Source: Stenopsyche tienmushanensis
Lineage: Eukaryota; Arthropoda; Insecta; Trichoptera; Stenopsychidae
Reading direction: 5' to 3'
DNA length: 64,000 nt
Assembly: GCA_008973525.1 (NCBI GenBank)
Contig: WACJ01000129.1
Coordinates: 558,001-622,000, forward strand
How positions within the stretch are numbered: position 1 is the stretch's first letter; each line of letters opens with the position of its first letter. Of the stretch, positions 1 through 11,780 are shown piece by piece. Both the position numbers and the translations under genes were made by a program. A model generated the notes under the pieces. That model saw only the letters and a list, made by a program, of their open reading frames with translations. It ran no database searches and was not told the DNA's origin.

Positions 1-340
1 ATAAAAAATTCATTTGCACTGTCGTTCTTCAAGCCATCTTAATATTAACATAAATGCTAATTCCTGTTTTTTGCTGTTTTCTACTGTTTATTAGTGTTTT
101 TTTAAATTTCTTATTTGTGTTTTTTCCCTTTTTTCGGTATATCAATTTATATGTATCAAATTCTTTTTTTTTCTTTTTTAAATTAATTTTATTTCTTGTT
201 AGCTGAAGAAACTTATAAATGGCTTCTGTTTAACTACTTAATTATTTTATTTCTGTAATAGCTGTAAGTTTCTCTTGAAAATATATAAATAAATAAATAA
301 ATAAATAAATATCCACACTCAACACAAATAGTACCTATGT
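1..340. other. AT-rich sequence with (AAAT)n microsatellite
   Basis: Very AT-rich, poly-T-interrupted sequence with no supported gene. A short AAAT tandem run sits around 287-311. Nothing else is recognised. Confidence 0.5.
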
Positions 341-740
341 ATGAGGTTCATCTAAAAAGTAAGGTTACAAGAACTCCATAGGGGGGATCCCAGTGGCTTA
401 TTTGATCCCGCGTGTTTGTCGGCTATTTTGTTCAGTCATAATAAATTATTCCAATGGAAAGATGGTCACGCACTTGCGCCACCTTTCATCCATGTGAGAT
501 TAGTGGTGTCATCCGTTTTTTTTTAATTTGCTGAACAATGCCGCCATTAATATCCATCGGAAGCTCGTGAAATTTTATGGCAGTGATGTGATGAGTCGAC
601 AATATGTCACGAAATGGGTTAGGTTGTTCAGAGAAGGCTGTACTAATACTCACGACGAGACAAGGAGTGGGAGACTTCTTTAATGATTTTTTCTGTGCGA
701 TTGCGCTGTTAACGGCAGTTTGACAGCTACAATTAAAAAC
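340..740 (+). mobile_element. mariner-like element, N-terminal transposase relic
   Basis: Plus-strand translation of roughly 532-682 reads as the DNA-binding region of a mariner-type transposase. It contains HRKLVKFYGSDVMSRQYV, then KWVRLFREG and a decayed RSGR linker, and then runs into a stop. A possible start (MERWSRTCATF) lies at 453 and is separated from the rest by a poly-T tract that breaks the frame. The sequence near 345-370 (AAAAAGTAA-like) resembles a mariner terminal repeat. The catalytic DD34D half is missing, so this is a dead fragment. The family call rests on remembered consensus motifs. Confidence 0.6.
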
Positions 741-1084
741 ATGCAACATAAATTGATTTATCTACTCGTCAACATGTTTTGATTTAAAATTATTATTTTA
801 AAATGTATATTAGAAAATAAATGGCAAACATGTATGAAATTGAGTTATTTGCAAACACTGAAATAGGCCACAGAACATTTATCATTTCCTGCTTTCAATT
901 TGTTCCGGCATCCTTGAGCGAATGGAACAAAAGTAAAAAATAATAACGCTGCCATTTGTAGAGTTGCATTTCATTTTAAACCTCAGTTGCAACGAACTAC
1001 CACGTAAAATTGAAAACTTCCCAATAAAAACCAAACCCACTACATCCACAATGACAATACAATTTCTACACAACTTTAATTATT

Positions 1085-1500
1085 ATACAGGGTAATTCAA
1101 TGAAAACTCTTTTTAACATAAATAAAATAAGTTGCTTGTGAGATATATACTATTTTTTTTTTTATTATTTAGAAGAATAAATCATGGCAATAAATATATC
1201 GCCGCAGTCCTGTCGGAATCACATCTTGTATGTTTCTAAATCGTTAAGTTTAAGTCAAAAGAAGTTGCTTAATTAAAATCGCAGAAAGGCTAAATTCTTG
1301 TGAACGATGATAAATTGACTGCATCGGGCTTTTCCGTACACTCTCACGCACAGCAGCGATGTTTTTAACAGACCTTGCGTTTTGATGATGTACGTGTATT
1401 GGCTGATTATTTATCGAATCAACCAAACGTTAAATAGTCGACTCGGTAGGATGATTGTAGCGATGATAAAGAATACGCAATCCGCGGAACGTTTCTAGAA
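1085..1500 (-). mobile_element. fragment of a helix-turn-helix transposon (DUF4817-like)
   Basis: Read on the minus strand, about 1500 to 1240 gives RGLRILYHRYNHP, then VDSINNQPIHVHHQNARSV, then AAVRESVRKSPMQSI and SATSIKQLL. This resembles the N-terminal helix-turn-helix region of transposase-like DUF4817 proteins (linker, a VRTPENV/AVRESV segment, then the helix pair). The stretch near 1085-1100 (ACAGGGTAATTCA) looks like an element end. There are no catalytic residues and the frame is broken. The family call is tentative. Confidence 0.4.
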
Positions 1501-1555
1501 TTAAACACTAATTTTGAAAATAAAATTTGATATTTTTTACAAATTTTTCAACATT

Positions 1556-1735
1556 ACCCAATCGGCAACGGTGCACGCGCAAAAAGCGATCAGTCGGTAT
1601 GCAGGTGCAATGTCTCCGTAGGGCCACAAGAGATGGCGCTGTTAAAATAACACATTGCGCCTGAAGAGAGACGGAAGATGACGCTGTTAATCTGGCGAAT
1701 TAAATCGCCCACGCCACACTAATTTTATCAATCTA
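1556..1735 (-). repeat. LTR-like repeat, copy 1 (5' part)
   Basis: On the minus strand this reads TGTGGCGTGGGCGA..., then AACAGCGCCATCTC, TTGTGGCCCTACGGAGACA and GTGCACCGTTGCC. The same order recurs at 15.5-15.8, 25.0-25.3, 30.85-31.16 and 31.91-32.26 kb. Only the 5' part is present here. The downstream half with AATAAA is missing. Confidence 0.7.
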
Positions 1736-1933
1736 CTTATTAGTGCCAATCTACCATATAATACTAACAAGATTATTTATAATAATTAGAGAGAATTATG
1801 ACGGTAGCTTGTGTGTTATGACAGCCCTGAACGAAAAATGCTCAAAAACCATAAATGACTGTAATATTATGATAATGTAAAGAGAGAAACAATGCTTTAT
1901 CAATATCGAAGCTACCCACTTAGTGCTTATGAA

Positions 1934-1991
1934 GTTTCACTTGTATAGGTGGAGTAGCCAATTTGTTCTACTCCACCTATACAAGTGAAAC
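1934..1991. repeat. perfect 24-bp inverted repeat (snap-back hairpin)
   Basis: Bases 1934-1957 and 1968-1991 are exact reverse complements (24 of 24), with a 10-nt loop. The right arm continues into a dispersed repeat (1975-2160) whose related copy near 63.1 kb shows only one orientation of this segment. Confidence 0.9.
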
Positions 1992-2160
1992 ATGGACATA
2001 ATGAAAAGTTAAACTCTAAACAGCACTTGGTCGGAAAGAGAAAGAGAATCGTTTGTAGTGTATCCGTGTCCGTCATCATATACATCATACAGGCGCTACG
2101 CGCATGCGCCGCGCCACCTCTAAAATGTGTTTGTCTATGCATAACATGAAACAATCAGTA
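1975..2160 (+). repeat. unnamed dispersed repeat, copy 1
   Basis: Shares GGTCGGAAAGAGAA and the following T/C-rich stretch with 63130-63260 (same strand). It shares GCTACGCGCATG and the following GTTTGT..TATGC block with the minus strand of 26420-26540. The 75-codon minus-strand ORF over it lies in the repeat and shows no protein family. Class unknown. Confidence 0.55.
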
Positions 2161-3050
2161 GATGCTTGCGCATTTTATTATATTACACAAAAGCAACTTA
2201 ATCTTTTAACCAACAATTTATATTGATAAAGGGGGAGCATTACATACATTTAACTTTTATCGCGCGCTTTTCGTACTTTATAATAGGCAACTTGTTAATA
2301 CAAAAATACAATGATAAAATGATTATTATTCTATATTATTTCATGGGCTTGAGCTCAATCGATGATTTTATTCATTCAGTTTGAGTAATATTGTCTCGAA
2401 ACTCGTTTTGGAGAGTGTGTGGTTTTTTTTATCACATGTCATCTTATGTGAGTGATGCCGAAAGGAGAGTTCCAAAAGGGGGTGCTCTCTAAAATACAAT
2501 TTACACCCAACACGTGAGTGTATACTCAACTAAGAGTTAAACCTGTTTATTAGAGAGTTAATTTTAAATTGGGGTGAGCATATATGATATATCCGTATGT
2601 CTCTCAGGACCACGTAGCGTGATTCAAGCTTGTATATCGATAAATGAACCCTAACACTGTTGATATTGTTGGGTTCCATAATAGCGTTTCATATAGAATC
2701 ACTTTTGATATGAGATTGAGTATATAATTGATTTATGTGGATTTCTACTGTTTGTTATAATTCTAAGAAGACCATCAACGATCTAAAAAGACAAAGAAGC
2801 GCTATGGATCGCTTTTCGTAATATTTAAACGTGTAGGGGTACCTTAGCAGCGATGCAAGATATCACTGTCTGTCTCCGATTCATTAATATCCGCACTCAA
2901 TGTGCGAAAATGCTCTTTGTATATCTTGATACTTGTAATATAACTATCTTATATATGTTGCCCATTTTTTTTTTTTTGGAAGAAACATTTCGTAGTTCAA
3001 TCTTGATGTGATTAGTCCGAGTGGAAGTCTAATCTTGTGTGTTGTTTCAG
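2161..3050. other. no gene recognised
   Basis: AT-rich, mostly unique-looking sequence. It holds a TATCGATA octamer near 2634 (the DREF-type core in flies) and, at its right edge, a pyrimidine tract ending GTTGTTTCAG at 3041-3050. I see no coding signal. Confidence 0.4.
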
Positions 3051-3105
3051 TGACGGGTCAATAAGCACGAGAGTGGACAGCATGGCCGGCCCCGGGCAGC
3101 TCTGA
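3051..3105 (+). CDS. possible last coding exon of an unidentified gene (partial)
   Basis: A good splice acceptor (TGTTGTTTCAG, ending at 3050) is followed in one frame by 17 full codons, DGSISTRVDSMAGPGQL, and a TGA at 3103-3105. The other two frames hit stops at once or within four codons, so only a phase that supplies two bases from an upstream exon works. The peptide is polar and tail-like, and I do not recognise the protein. No upstream exons are visible in the 3 kb to the left, so they would lie outside the window or across a long intron. A GC-rich patch and a long transposon-poor AT-rich tract follow, as expected of a 3' UTR. Composition alone could also produce this pattern. Confidence 0.3.
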
Positions 3106-6100
3106 CACGAGGACACGGCGGAGACGCACCTGATGATGACAGCCTCTCCGTCGGCGGATCTCTGACCCCCCACCCCCACCCACCACTAGACGTGGAACAG
3201 CCACGAGCACATCTTCTGAGGACTCCTGCGCCACGCCTCCTCTTCGACTCCATCGCCACCCTCGCCACCCTGCGACATACTCACATCGCAGCTGTGACCC
3301 TTCTCTCTTTTTGTTTTACCCCCGCGAGCTGCGCGCTGCCGTTCGACCGCGTTCACCGCCGTACGTCGACTGTCAATGTTTTAATTGACGCGCGCGCAGC
3401 TCGGATTCATAACAGACACTTCATACATTCACACAAAGACCCCAAACATGATATTGAAAAATTTGTATGATAATATTCCACCGATGTACGTTTGTCATTG
3501 ATGCTCTCGATAAAACGCGACTTTGCAATCGATCCAACAGCGTATTTATTTGAGCGACCGGTTTTGGCCTGCGACGGCGAAAAAACCGGTCGCGCCATAA
3601 ACATGTTTATTTTACAACGGGACACCTTAAATGGTAAATTCGAGCTTATTTTGTAATTTTTTAAATATTTAAGAACATGTCCAATACATCCATACGTGCA
3701 TAGTTTATTATTTTTATACAATGACAGGCGTGCATTTTATGTTACAAAAATGTTTTTTTTAAATCCATTGCGTTTTTATATTTCCGAAATGAATATATAA
3801 CACCAAAAAATTATCATACAAATCGATTTTAATATATTAACAATTTGAGAACATAGATGAAAAATAAGTTTTAATAAAAATAAATGTTAAAATAACATAA
3901 AATTATATTACAAAAAACTAATAAACTTAAAACCTCAAGACTGCTTTAAGTATAAAGCACACAATTACGTATATTTTTGTTAAATTGATAAATATATAAA
4001 TCGACTGATAATTTTTTTAAAACTTATAAATTTTCGATAAAGGCGGCGTGGTCTTAGCATAACTCTTAAAAAAAAGGTTCTTTTCAAATTTTTATACGGA
4101 ATCGAAGTGATATATTAAAATTAAACGGTGATCTAAAAAAGAGTGCATATACAAAAAAAAAATGTTGAAAAGAGTGTATTTAAATTAAAAATAAAATCGG
4201 TCCTCGTTGAGCTTAATTTCAGTGTTCGTGGCTGCAAATTTCTAATCCCCTCCCCGCGCGCCGCAACGGCGCCCCGCGGAGGAAGAAAAGACATTTTATT
4301 ATTCTCAGTGAACATTTGATTTCTAATGAATAAATAAATTAATACTTGGTAAAGAAAATTGCTTCAAACGCTTAGTGCACACAAAAATGAAATAATAAAT
4401 TATCAAATTTGATTTTTTAATTAACGACGAAAATGACACAATATTCAATGAAAAAGCGTATATGTATCATTGCAAAGTATCCACTGAGTGGAAGGCAAAT
4501 GTTAATATCAATTTTATATTGATTAATCTTATTTTCATAATAAAAAAATTATATACATAAAATATAAAGTAGTTTTGTGATCCGATTTTAAAAACGAAGC
4601 CCCCCATGGCGCGAGAGCGGATGGAGTGGGGGGCACCGTCATAATATGAATAAAATTAAATTTAAACGTGACGAAGTGTGTTGATAGTGCGTTTTTATTG
4701 CGAATTAAATAATAAAAGAGGGTGAATTTTGCGATTTTATGGTTTCGGTGTGATGGTGTTATAGTTGATTATATTACTGTGATCGATATAAGCGTTTTTA
4801 ACGAACGAAACGTCCCCGTAGTGAATTATATGATATAAATGCGATTAATATAAAAATGAATGTCGTTGCATAATGTTTATTTAACCACTTGATTGCCGCG
4901 GAGGCGCTTCCATAACGTGGAATTCAATTTTCGCGCCGTCCTTTGTTGATCGATTGTGGGGATTCCCCGCGAATCGACCGAATCCAAGCATCAATCAATA
5001 GTCTTTTTCGAGCGAAACGGACATATCACGTTTGTATTAAGTTATATAATCAAACCCCCCCCCCCTTAATTTATCAACTCAATCCGCATTCGTTCAATTT
5101 TTTTTTGTATAGTATAAGTTTGTAATTAAATTTAGACGAATAAAACGCGAGGATTTGATAGCACGTACCATTATTTATTAAAAGATGTTTTGATGTATAA
5201 ATTGGCGGGAAAAATTCAATTCAAAAAAAATTGCAAAGGAGTAAATATGAGCGTTTTTAATTTTATACGAAGGGGACCTTTGCGCCGATGCAATTCTCGT
5301 CAAATAAAACGTAGCTAAATGTTAAATATCCATACGGGTTATAAGTGTGTGTGTGTGTGTTTGTTAAATAATTAAAAAATGCAGATTAAATTAATTGTTT
5401 TTTTTTTTAGATACTTTAAGAGCACCAATAAATAATCGATAAATAATTAATTTATTTAGTGTTAAAAAATTGTTTTATCGTTCGACATGTCAATTTTGAT
5501 TGCCATTTCAATTGGTCTACGATTTCGTTGTTGAAGAATCGTGTTCTGCGGCTTTATTCTACAAATTCCAAAAAAAATAAAATCGATAAATTATCGATGC
5601 ATCTACGTTTGTCTAAAACGATAAAAGCAATCGCGTAACGCAAATCGTTTCAGTCCTCATCGACGGGATAAAATGATTTAATAGTTACAAAAAAAAAAAA
5701 AACATAATCATTAATACAAAAAAAATAATAATTACAAACCTACGCACAAAAAATAATCATTTTCAATATACATACATTATATATATATACTATAAATAAA
5801 TATTTTACCGTATATATTTTATTGAAAGATTACCGCCGGATCCGTTGTTTCGTTTGAAAGTATACCGATAAATAAAAATAAAAAAAATTGTTAATAAATA
5901 CAGGAATTAATATTTATCGTAGTAGTGTTTGAACGTTTGCTTTTAGCCCTAAGTATATTTATATTATTGTTAAATCGTAACCCAATTTCGATGTAAAGTA
6001 TTGTAAGATTATGGAAAAATAAATTAGGCATTTTTACTTAAATTTTACATTGTAGTGCACATGACAATATTATAAAATATGAAAAAAATCACACTTATAC

Positions 6101-6500
6101 AAAACATATATTCTTAGTAAGTTTTGAAGTTGTCGATGACGTTCATACGTTTTTTTTTTTTGATATTTTTGATTTATTTTAATTTTTTTTTTAAATTAAA
6201 AAAAAATATTTTTTTCATCCGAAGCTAGTTATTTTTCGATAGAATATACCAATCACTCTTTTGCACTCGAAGCGTCATTGAATTCTATGAAATAAATTAT
6301 TTAGCTTACGAGTATGATTTTATAAAAAAAAAAATGCTAATGTTAAAGAGACGAAGGATACATTTTTTATGAGATTTAATACTTTGTACGATAGGAGTAC
6401 GATTAAGGATACATAAGCAAAGTTTTGGCCATGTAAATTTGAAATTAAGCAGAATGGCTTGAATTATATTTAGTAGGGATGAAAGGTGAATGGAGTCGGG
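3106..6500 (+). other. GC-rich patch then about 3 kb of AT-rich, transposon-poor sequence (possible long 3' UTR)
   Basis: Bases 3106-3400 are strikingly GC-rich and C-runs are common. The overlapping ORFs there are on both strands and look compositional. From about 3420 the sequence is strongly AT-rich, with many T- and A-runs and several AATAAA hexamers. It carries none of the mariner, R1 or LTR-like pieces that crowd the sequence after 6.5 kb. A small GC-rich spot lies near 4600-4640, a C9 run near 5056 and a (TG)n run near 5346. If 3051 begins a terminal exon, this would be its 3' UTR. That is inference. Confidence 0.3.
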
Positions 6501-7540
6501 CGAAAATCTGCAAAAATCGTGCGTGAGAGATTTTTTATATTTTTAAATGAGACTGTTACGATGTACCAGTTTGGAATTGTTCGAAAGGACCTGTGGGGAT
6601 AAGGCAATTTTTATTAAATATTTTTGCACCCTAATTCAACCCAAACAACCCCATCGGATATGATGTCATATTGTATCATAAAAACACTGGATTCCCTGAA
6701 TGATAGCATAGTCCATACAAATCTATTCAATATGATAAATTTCTAGATCGATGAGGACTAATTGGGAGGTCAGCTTCATCTTACATCACCGGATTTACTG
6801 GGCAGGCCACTCAGCGCAGAGGCCATATAGGATTCTGCTCACTGTATAATCGGACAGACCAGTGTTTTGGTATTTTTATGACAGGGAGCATGCCTTGCGC
6901 TACTGTGCAATCTGCCCAGGAATCCAGGACTATCCACACATTTGATTTTTTTTTATCTCCAAGCGCATAACGCGCAATGTTTCCAAGCGCCTACGCTACA
7001 CAGGCGCCACGGCGAAGACAGCTTCAAGCGAAACCCGAAGACAACTTCAGCTTGAAAGGGGCTAAAGCGGATGACGAACCTTTTTTCTCTGGGAGGGGGA
7101 AATCTTCAAAAAAGTACCGTGGTTAAATACCCGCTAAAATACCCTTCGTTCTTCTCCACCGATCCCCTCCGCTTTCACATTGCTCCAAAAGAGTTGGTTT
7201 GTATTTCTACGAACCGTTGTTCATTCTTCTAGTTATTTCTGCGGTTTTTTTCTCTCGCATGACCTCATTAGCGAAATTTAGCACTTGGGTCAGGTGACAG
7301 GTGAACTCTCCATGTCTGCGTGAGGTCCATTTTTGTATCGCTGAAATCAATTGATGTGTCCACCTTCCCTTAGTTCCAGTGTCCCAGCGATCTTGCCATT
7401 ATTGAATTAACTCTTCTCGGGCTTCCTCTTTTCCTATATGTTTATCTGCGCTTCCTTTCCTTGGTGAGGATCGTTCTATAATCTAATGTATATTGAAGGT
7501 CAATTTATCATCGATGTGTACGTCGAGGTACTTTTTTATT
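6501..7540. repeat. degenerate repeat debris
   Basis: Mixed decayed sequence. Around 6990-7060, a block reading GGCGCCACGGCGAAGACAGC then TTCAAGCG is shared in looser form with about 13000-13040 and 20010-20045. There it sits next to pieces of the R1-derived repeat, so this is probably part of that family. No gene is supported. Confidence 0.4.
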
Positions 7541-8780
7541 TGTTCCCACAGGGGAATCTTGCATAAGACACCCTGGGGTTAATGGGCCTCAAGGTAGTGT
7601 CAGATTCTCACTGACTAAACCCCTTCCTGATCCGTCTCTGCCCCCTTGGTATGGTTTATCACATTGCTTCGGGGGAACAGGTAACCTGCCATAGATTCCA
7701 CTTCATCCATATGTTCCCGCCAAAGGTCCCAGTTCTGTCATGCTGTGGATCTTGTCTTCAACTTTGACCTCAGCTACTCCGAGTGCTTGTTTCAACGTAT
7801 TTCTCTAGGGCGCCCAAGCCTCACAATCATCGATGGTGTATTGCGCATCGTCAACCTCCGCTTGGCAATGGTGGCACACCGCGGTTGGCTCCTTGCCTAT
7901 CCTAAGGTCGTCTTTCCTTCTTTCCGGCCCTCCACCGACTTTAAACCGATATCAGTCGGTAGGTCCATCTTTCTTTGCTGGACTGATACCATCTTTGTTG
8001 CCATGCTTTTATTACAATAGTTTCTGCTCGTGCTCTGTGTGATTATTGGAAACTTCAAAGTCCAAGGCCCTTTTCTTTGCCTGAAGGTCCAACGGGGATT
8101 CGGTCGATCACGAGTACTGCGTTTTCAGATACTATTCTGTATGCTACAGTCACTCGGAGTGCCGCTGGACTCTGACCAGCTTCTTCGTGTTACTCTAGTA
8201 CCTAAGCAACTCATGCTATATCGGGGCTCCGTACAGAAGAATTGCCCATGAGAATCCCAAGGTATCGTAAGGTTTTATTGTGTCTCTGTCTTCTCCATCT
8301 GGTACAGACCATTGCCTCTGTCTTCTCTGCCACGTTAATTCTGGCGAAGTCTTCATTCCCACGCTGAGGTACCTGACACTTTTAAAGTAGCTGATACATA
8401 GCGTAGGTGATACCCAGTTCCTGTATTGTTTTGGCTGTATTCTGGACACCCAGATCATGGGCAAAGACGACGAGCTTCGTATCCTCGGGATCAACTCTTG
8501 CAGATGATGGACTGCATTGGCATCCTTCCCTATGGTACACATATCAGTTTCGGTCATTCGTAGTGCTTAGCTACGGAGACGCATTTTAATCAGCAAAGCT
8601 GTTAACTGCTAACCCAGGGTACGTTACGCACCCAACTCATACTAGTTGGGCTACCGCAGCAACGCTTGATGAACAAATCAAGATTTCGATTGTTGCCCAC
8701 AAGTGTAGAGTTGCCTCCGCCTGGGATTTTATGAGTATGCACCATAGAATGAAACACCCACCCCAAAACTTATGATAAAT
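7541..8780 (-). mobile_element. R1-clade non-LTR retrotransposon, internally deleted, minus strand
   Basis: Read on the minus strand, about 8780-8560 is a presumed 5' leader that recurs at 13190-13410 and 20230-20460. An ATG near 8557 (MTETDMCTIGKDANAV) may start ORF1. Without the central endonuclease/RT core, the sequence then passes into a 3' reverse-transcriptase tail: INVAEKTEAMVCT, LRYLGILM, a decayed AYRT region and a CHHC-type motif (CHHCQAEVDDAQYTI). The 3' end near 7560-7640 matches the 3' end of the R1 copy at about 39240-39350 (AGTGTCAGATTCT with CACTGACTAAACCCC, seen here on the plus strand). Many stops and frameshifts, so it is dead. Confidence 0.65.
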
Positions 8781-11780
8781 TGATGCTTTCAGCGTTTTAT
8801 CAGATCATAGAAGAGTCGCCGAAGGGTGGACATGGATCAGACAAAATCTTGTTTGTTTGCGTTTTAAATGCATTAATTCCCATTCGGGTTTTGGGTTGAA
8901 TTCCGGATGAAATAAGGTTGTCTGAATACATTTTCAAGCTCCAATAGCAATAATGAAAATATCTCCTGGGGCTTTCTAGATTTATTCCGCGATGAAAGTT
9001 GCCCTATCCCGACGCGCAGAAGAACAGTCATGGATTTGAATGCAGTGTTTTAAAATTATAAACGGATTTGAATTCATATCAATAAAATATAAATAAATTT
9101 TAACGAACAAATTAAAAATAATAATCAAAACCCGGACATTCTTTAGCGAGTTTCGCACATTCGAACAATAAAGTGGCTTATATGACAGACAACCAAATTC
9201 AAACAACTGCACCATGTTTTTATAAAATGACGAAATTCTTTTTCGACTGTAATTTTTTTCTATATAAAAAAAAATAAATAAAACACAAACTACCACCGAC
9301 ACGAGCTTAATATACTAATGTGTATACATTTAAAAAATATATATACATGTAAAATTAAACACCATTTTTTGAAAATACTCACAATCCACCATAGCTATTT
9401 ATTATTATATAGATCGTTTAAAAAAAAAACAATTATGTACAATGAATATTGTTTATTTCATGATAAGTGTCTATGATATGCTTTCCCGTAGACTGACTTA
9501 AATACATATAATTATGAAAAATCGGTGTAGTAATTTTTAATACTAATTAAGTAGGAACATTAAGGATATGGAAATTATGGACGGGGGACGTTCAAAATGC
9601 ATTTTCCAATTGCATAAAATGCAATTTTTGAACATCCCGCGCCCCGTTTAAATTAAATTTACTGCGCTTGTATGCCGCGTTTTCAGACAAACGATTGAAA
9701 TTTTAATGATTCGCATGATTTTGTGCATTTTTTCGATTATAAATCTTTTGCACTTGTGTGATGAATTTTTTGCCGTTTGGGGGCGAAAGTGATTTCGCGC
9801 CCAAATTTGAAATTTTCGACGTCATCATGTCGAAATGAACACAAACTCTATGATTTAGCTGGCCTAGATCATAAATAGCATTGCGACGATGTATATTTTG
9901 CGTATTTGGCAATTTTTGATGTTGTATATTTTAACGCTGTCAGAGTTTTTATACAATGTTTCGACGATGAAAAATGTTTAAAATGGTTTCCACTTTTTTT
10001 TCGAAATTTTATTGTAAAAAGCATAGCTGGTAAAATGAAACTGTTTGTAATGACTATATGATAGTTTACGATTATAGACAGACTTATATGGCGATATATT
10101 AGATGTGTGGTGATAGTTGTAAATTTAATATTACATATTTGTGATAATTGATCAGTGTTGACGAAGATTTATTAATTTTTTATAATAAAATAAACGTTGA
10201 TTTTTCAGATGGTTATTGCAGTGCTTGAGTTTAAAATTCCAATCGAACGTCAATTTAATTCATTTGCACCACACATATTGGAGAAACCAATAACTAATCC
10301 ATTATCAAGTATCTTTTAAGCTACAATATCGTGCCAGACACGTGATGCATGAATTGAACCAAACGCTCACAAATCAAATATTTAATTAATTTCTATTGTG
10401 CATCATTCAGGACCCACATCGGCAAATTTAAATATATTTCCAATATGTTAAGACTTAACACTTTATAGTCCGAGCGTTCGACACTATGAAGCTCTACTTC
10501 TCAATTCCCGAGATGAATCATTCTTACATTTAACGTACACAATACTGCAATCGGACATATCCGTAATTTTTCATTGAGGTTTACTTAACTTTCACAATGC
10601 GGATATATTCGTCATACCCACTTGCATGGATTTAGTCTTGACGTATATTTACGTCATATCCACTTAAGGGGTTAAATTAATATAATTTTTAAACCAGTCA
10701 ATAGATTGAAACGTAATTTCAGCAATATCTAGATAAGAGTCTACTGCATTGATATATTTAAACACAATTGTGGTTTTCAATCTATGGTGCGTATAATATC
10801 GTGCGCGACGGCCTCTCCAGCGAAAGAATTTACTGTAACTGAACAAAATGGCCGGCAAATGCGCGAGACCAAACAATCCGACCGTTAGAATCCCCACTAC
10901 ATGCCAGGTGTGCCAACTTCGAAGCGAAAAAAATCTCCCAGCGCCGGGAGCCCTTGTAACCTTACATTCTAAATAGCCCTCGTATGGCCTTTTGGTTCAT
11001 CATATCACAAAAAAAAACTTAAAATATCAATTGCCTTAATTGTACATGTTGTTTAAGATTTCAATGGCCTTGCTCATATTCCAGCCATGATTGCAAAAAA
11101 TCAGCATATAATGTCTGATGTGTTCTTCATATTAGTGTCTTAGGGGTTGATATTTTAACAGCATTACAAAAATATTCTACAATCTGAGCTCAAAAAATAT
11201 TATGCACATATAATGGATTAATTCTCGGTATCTCAATTTATATATAATGTATAACAAAATGCATTGCATATGATTGTATTTAAAATTTAATTCCATTTAA
11301 TTATATTGCAAGCATAAATCAATGCTAATTTTCATTATTAAAAAAATAAATACTTTTCATCCGGATAAGGAAGGCCTTATCGCGATTTAACACTTTAAGG
11401 ACGGGTTCTTCATGTTTTCGAAGTGCATGTACGTTTAGGTTAGCACTGCAACAATTATCTCGATTAAGAATATATTCCTTAAAAAATAGTGAGATTAGTT
11501 ATTATGTTTGCTTTAAATTTGCAATAAAAACTGTTCAATTTGTTGATATTTATATATTAAAGATGTTTAATTGCGGTGTTGATTAGCAGATAATTTGCTA
11601 AACTGTGAGATGTGAAATAAATAGGAGAAAAATACGAAAAGCCCAGCCGATTTATCGCGTCGCATGTGAAAACGACCGATAAATCCGATGGAAAATAGAA
11701 AATTGCCGTATTTGACACACGTTAAATTATTGATACGTTAAATTAAAATTCGTCATGAGAAATATACATTTTATACACCA
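8781..11780. other. no gene recognised; unique-looking AT-rich sequence
   Basis: No supported coding exon. Items seen are an imperfect hairpin at 9581-9647 (listed separately), a TGACGTA...TACGTCA inverted pair near 10637-10654, and a moderately GC-rich minus-strand ORF at 10664-10897 with no recognisable domain. The rest is AT-rich. Confidence 0.4.
9581..9647. repeat. imperfect miRNA-like hairpin
   Basis: ACGGGG (9581-9586) pairs with CCCCGT (9642-9647), GTTCAAAA pairs with TTTTGAAC, and TGCATTTT pairs with AAAATGCA. Small internal loops separate the helices and the terminal loop is about 10 nt. Size and layout are miRNA-precursor-like, but expression and conservation are unknown. Confidence 0.35.

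Noticed and set aside
289..312. (AAAT)n run as a meaningful repeat
   Set aside because: Ordinary microsatellite in AT-rich DNA.
1927..2154. 75-codon minus-strand ORF
   Set aside because: Lies across the perfect hairpin and a dispersed repeat. No domain and no splice structure.
3192..3470. 92-codon plus-strand ORF in the GC-rich patch, with an opposing 73-codon ORF
   Set aside because: GC-rich sequence yields long ORFs in several frames. No recognisable protein. The only start in frame is GTG.
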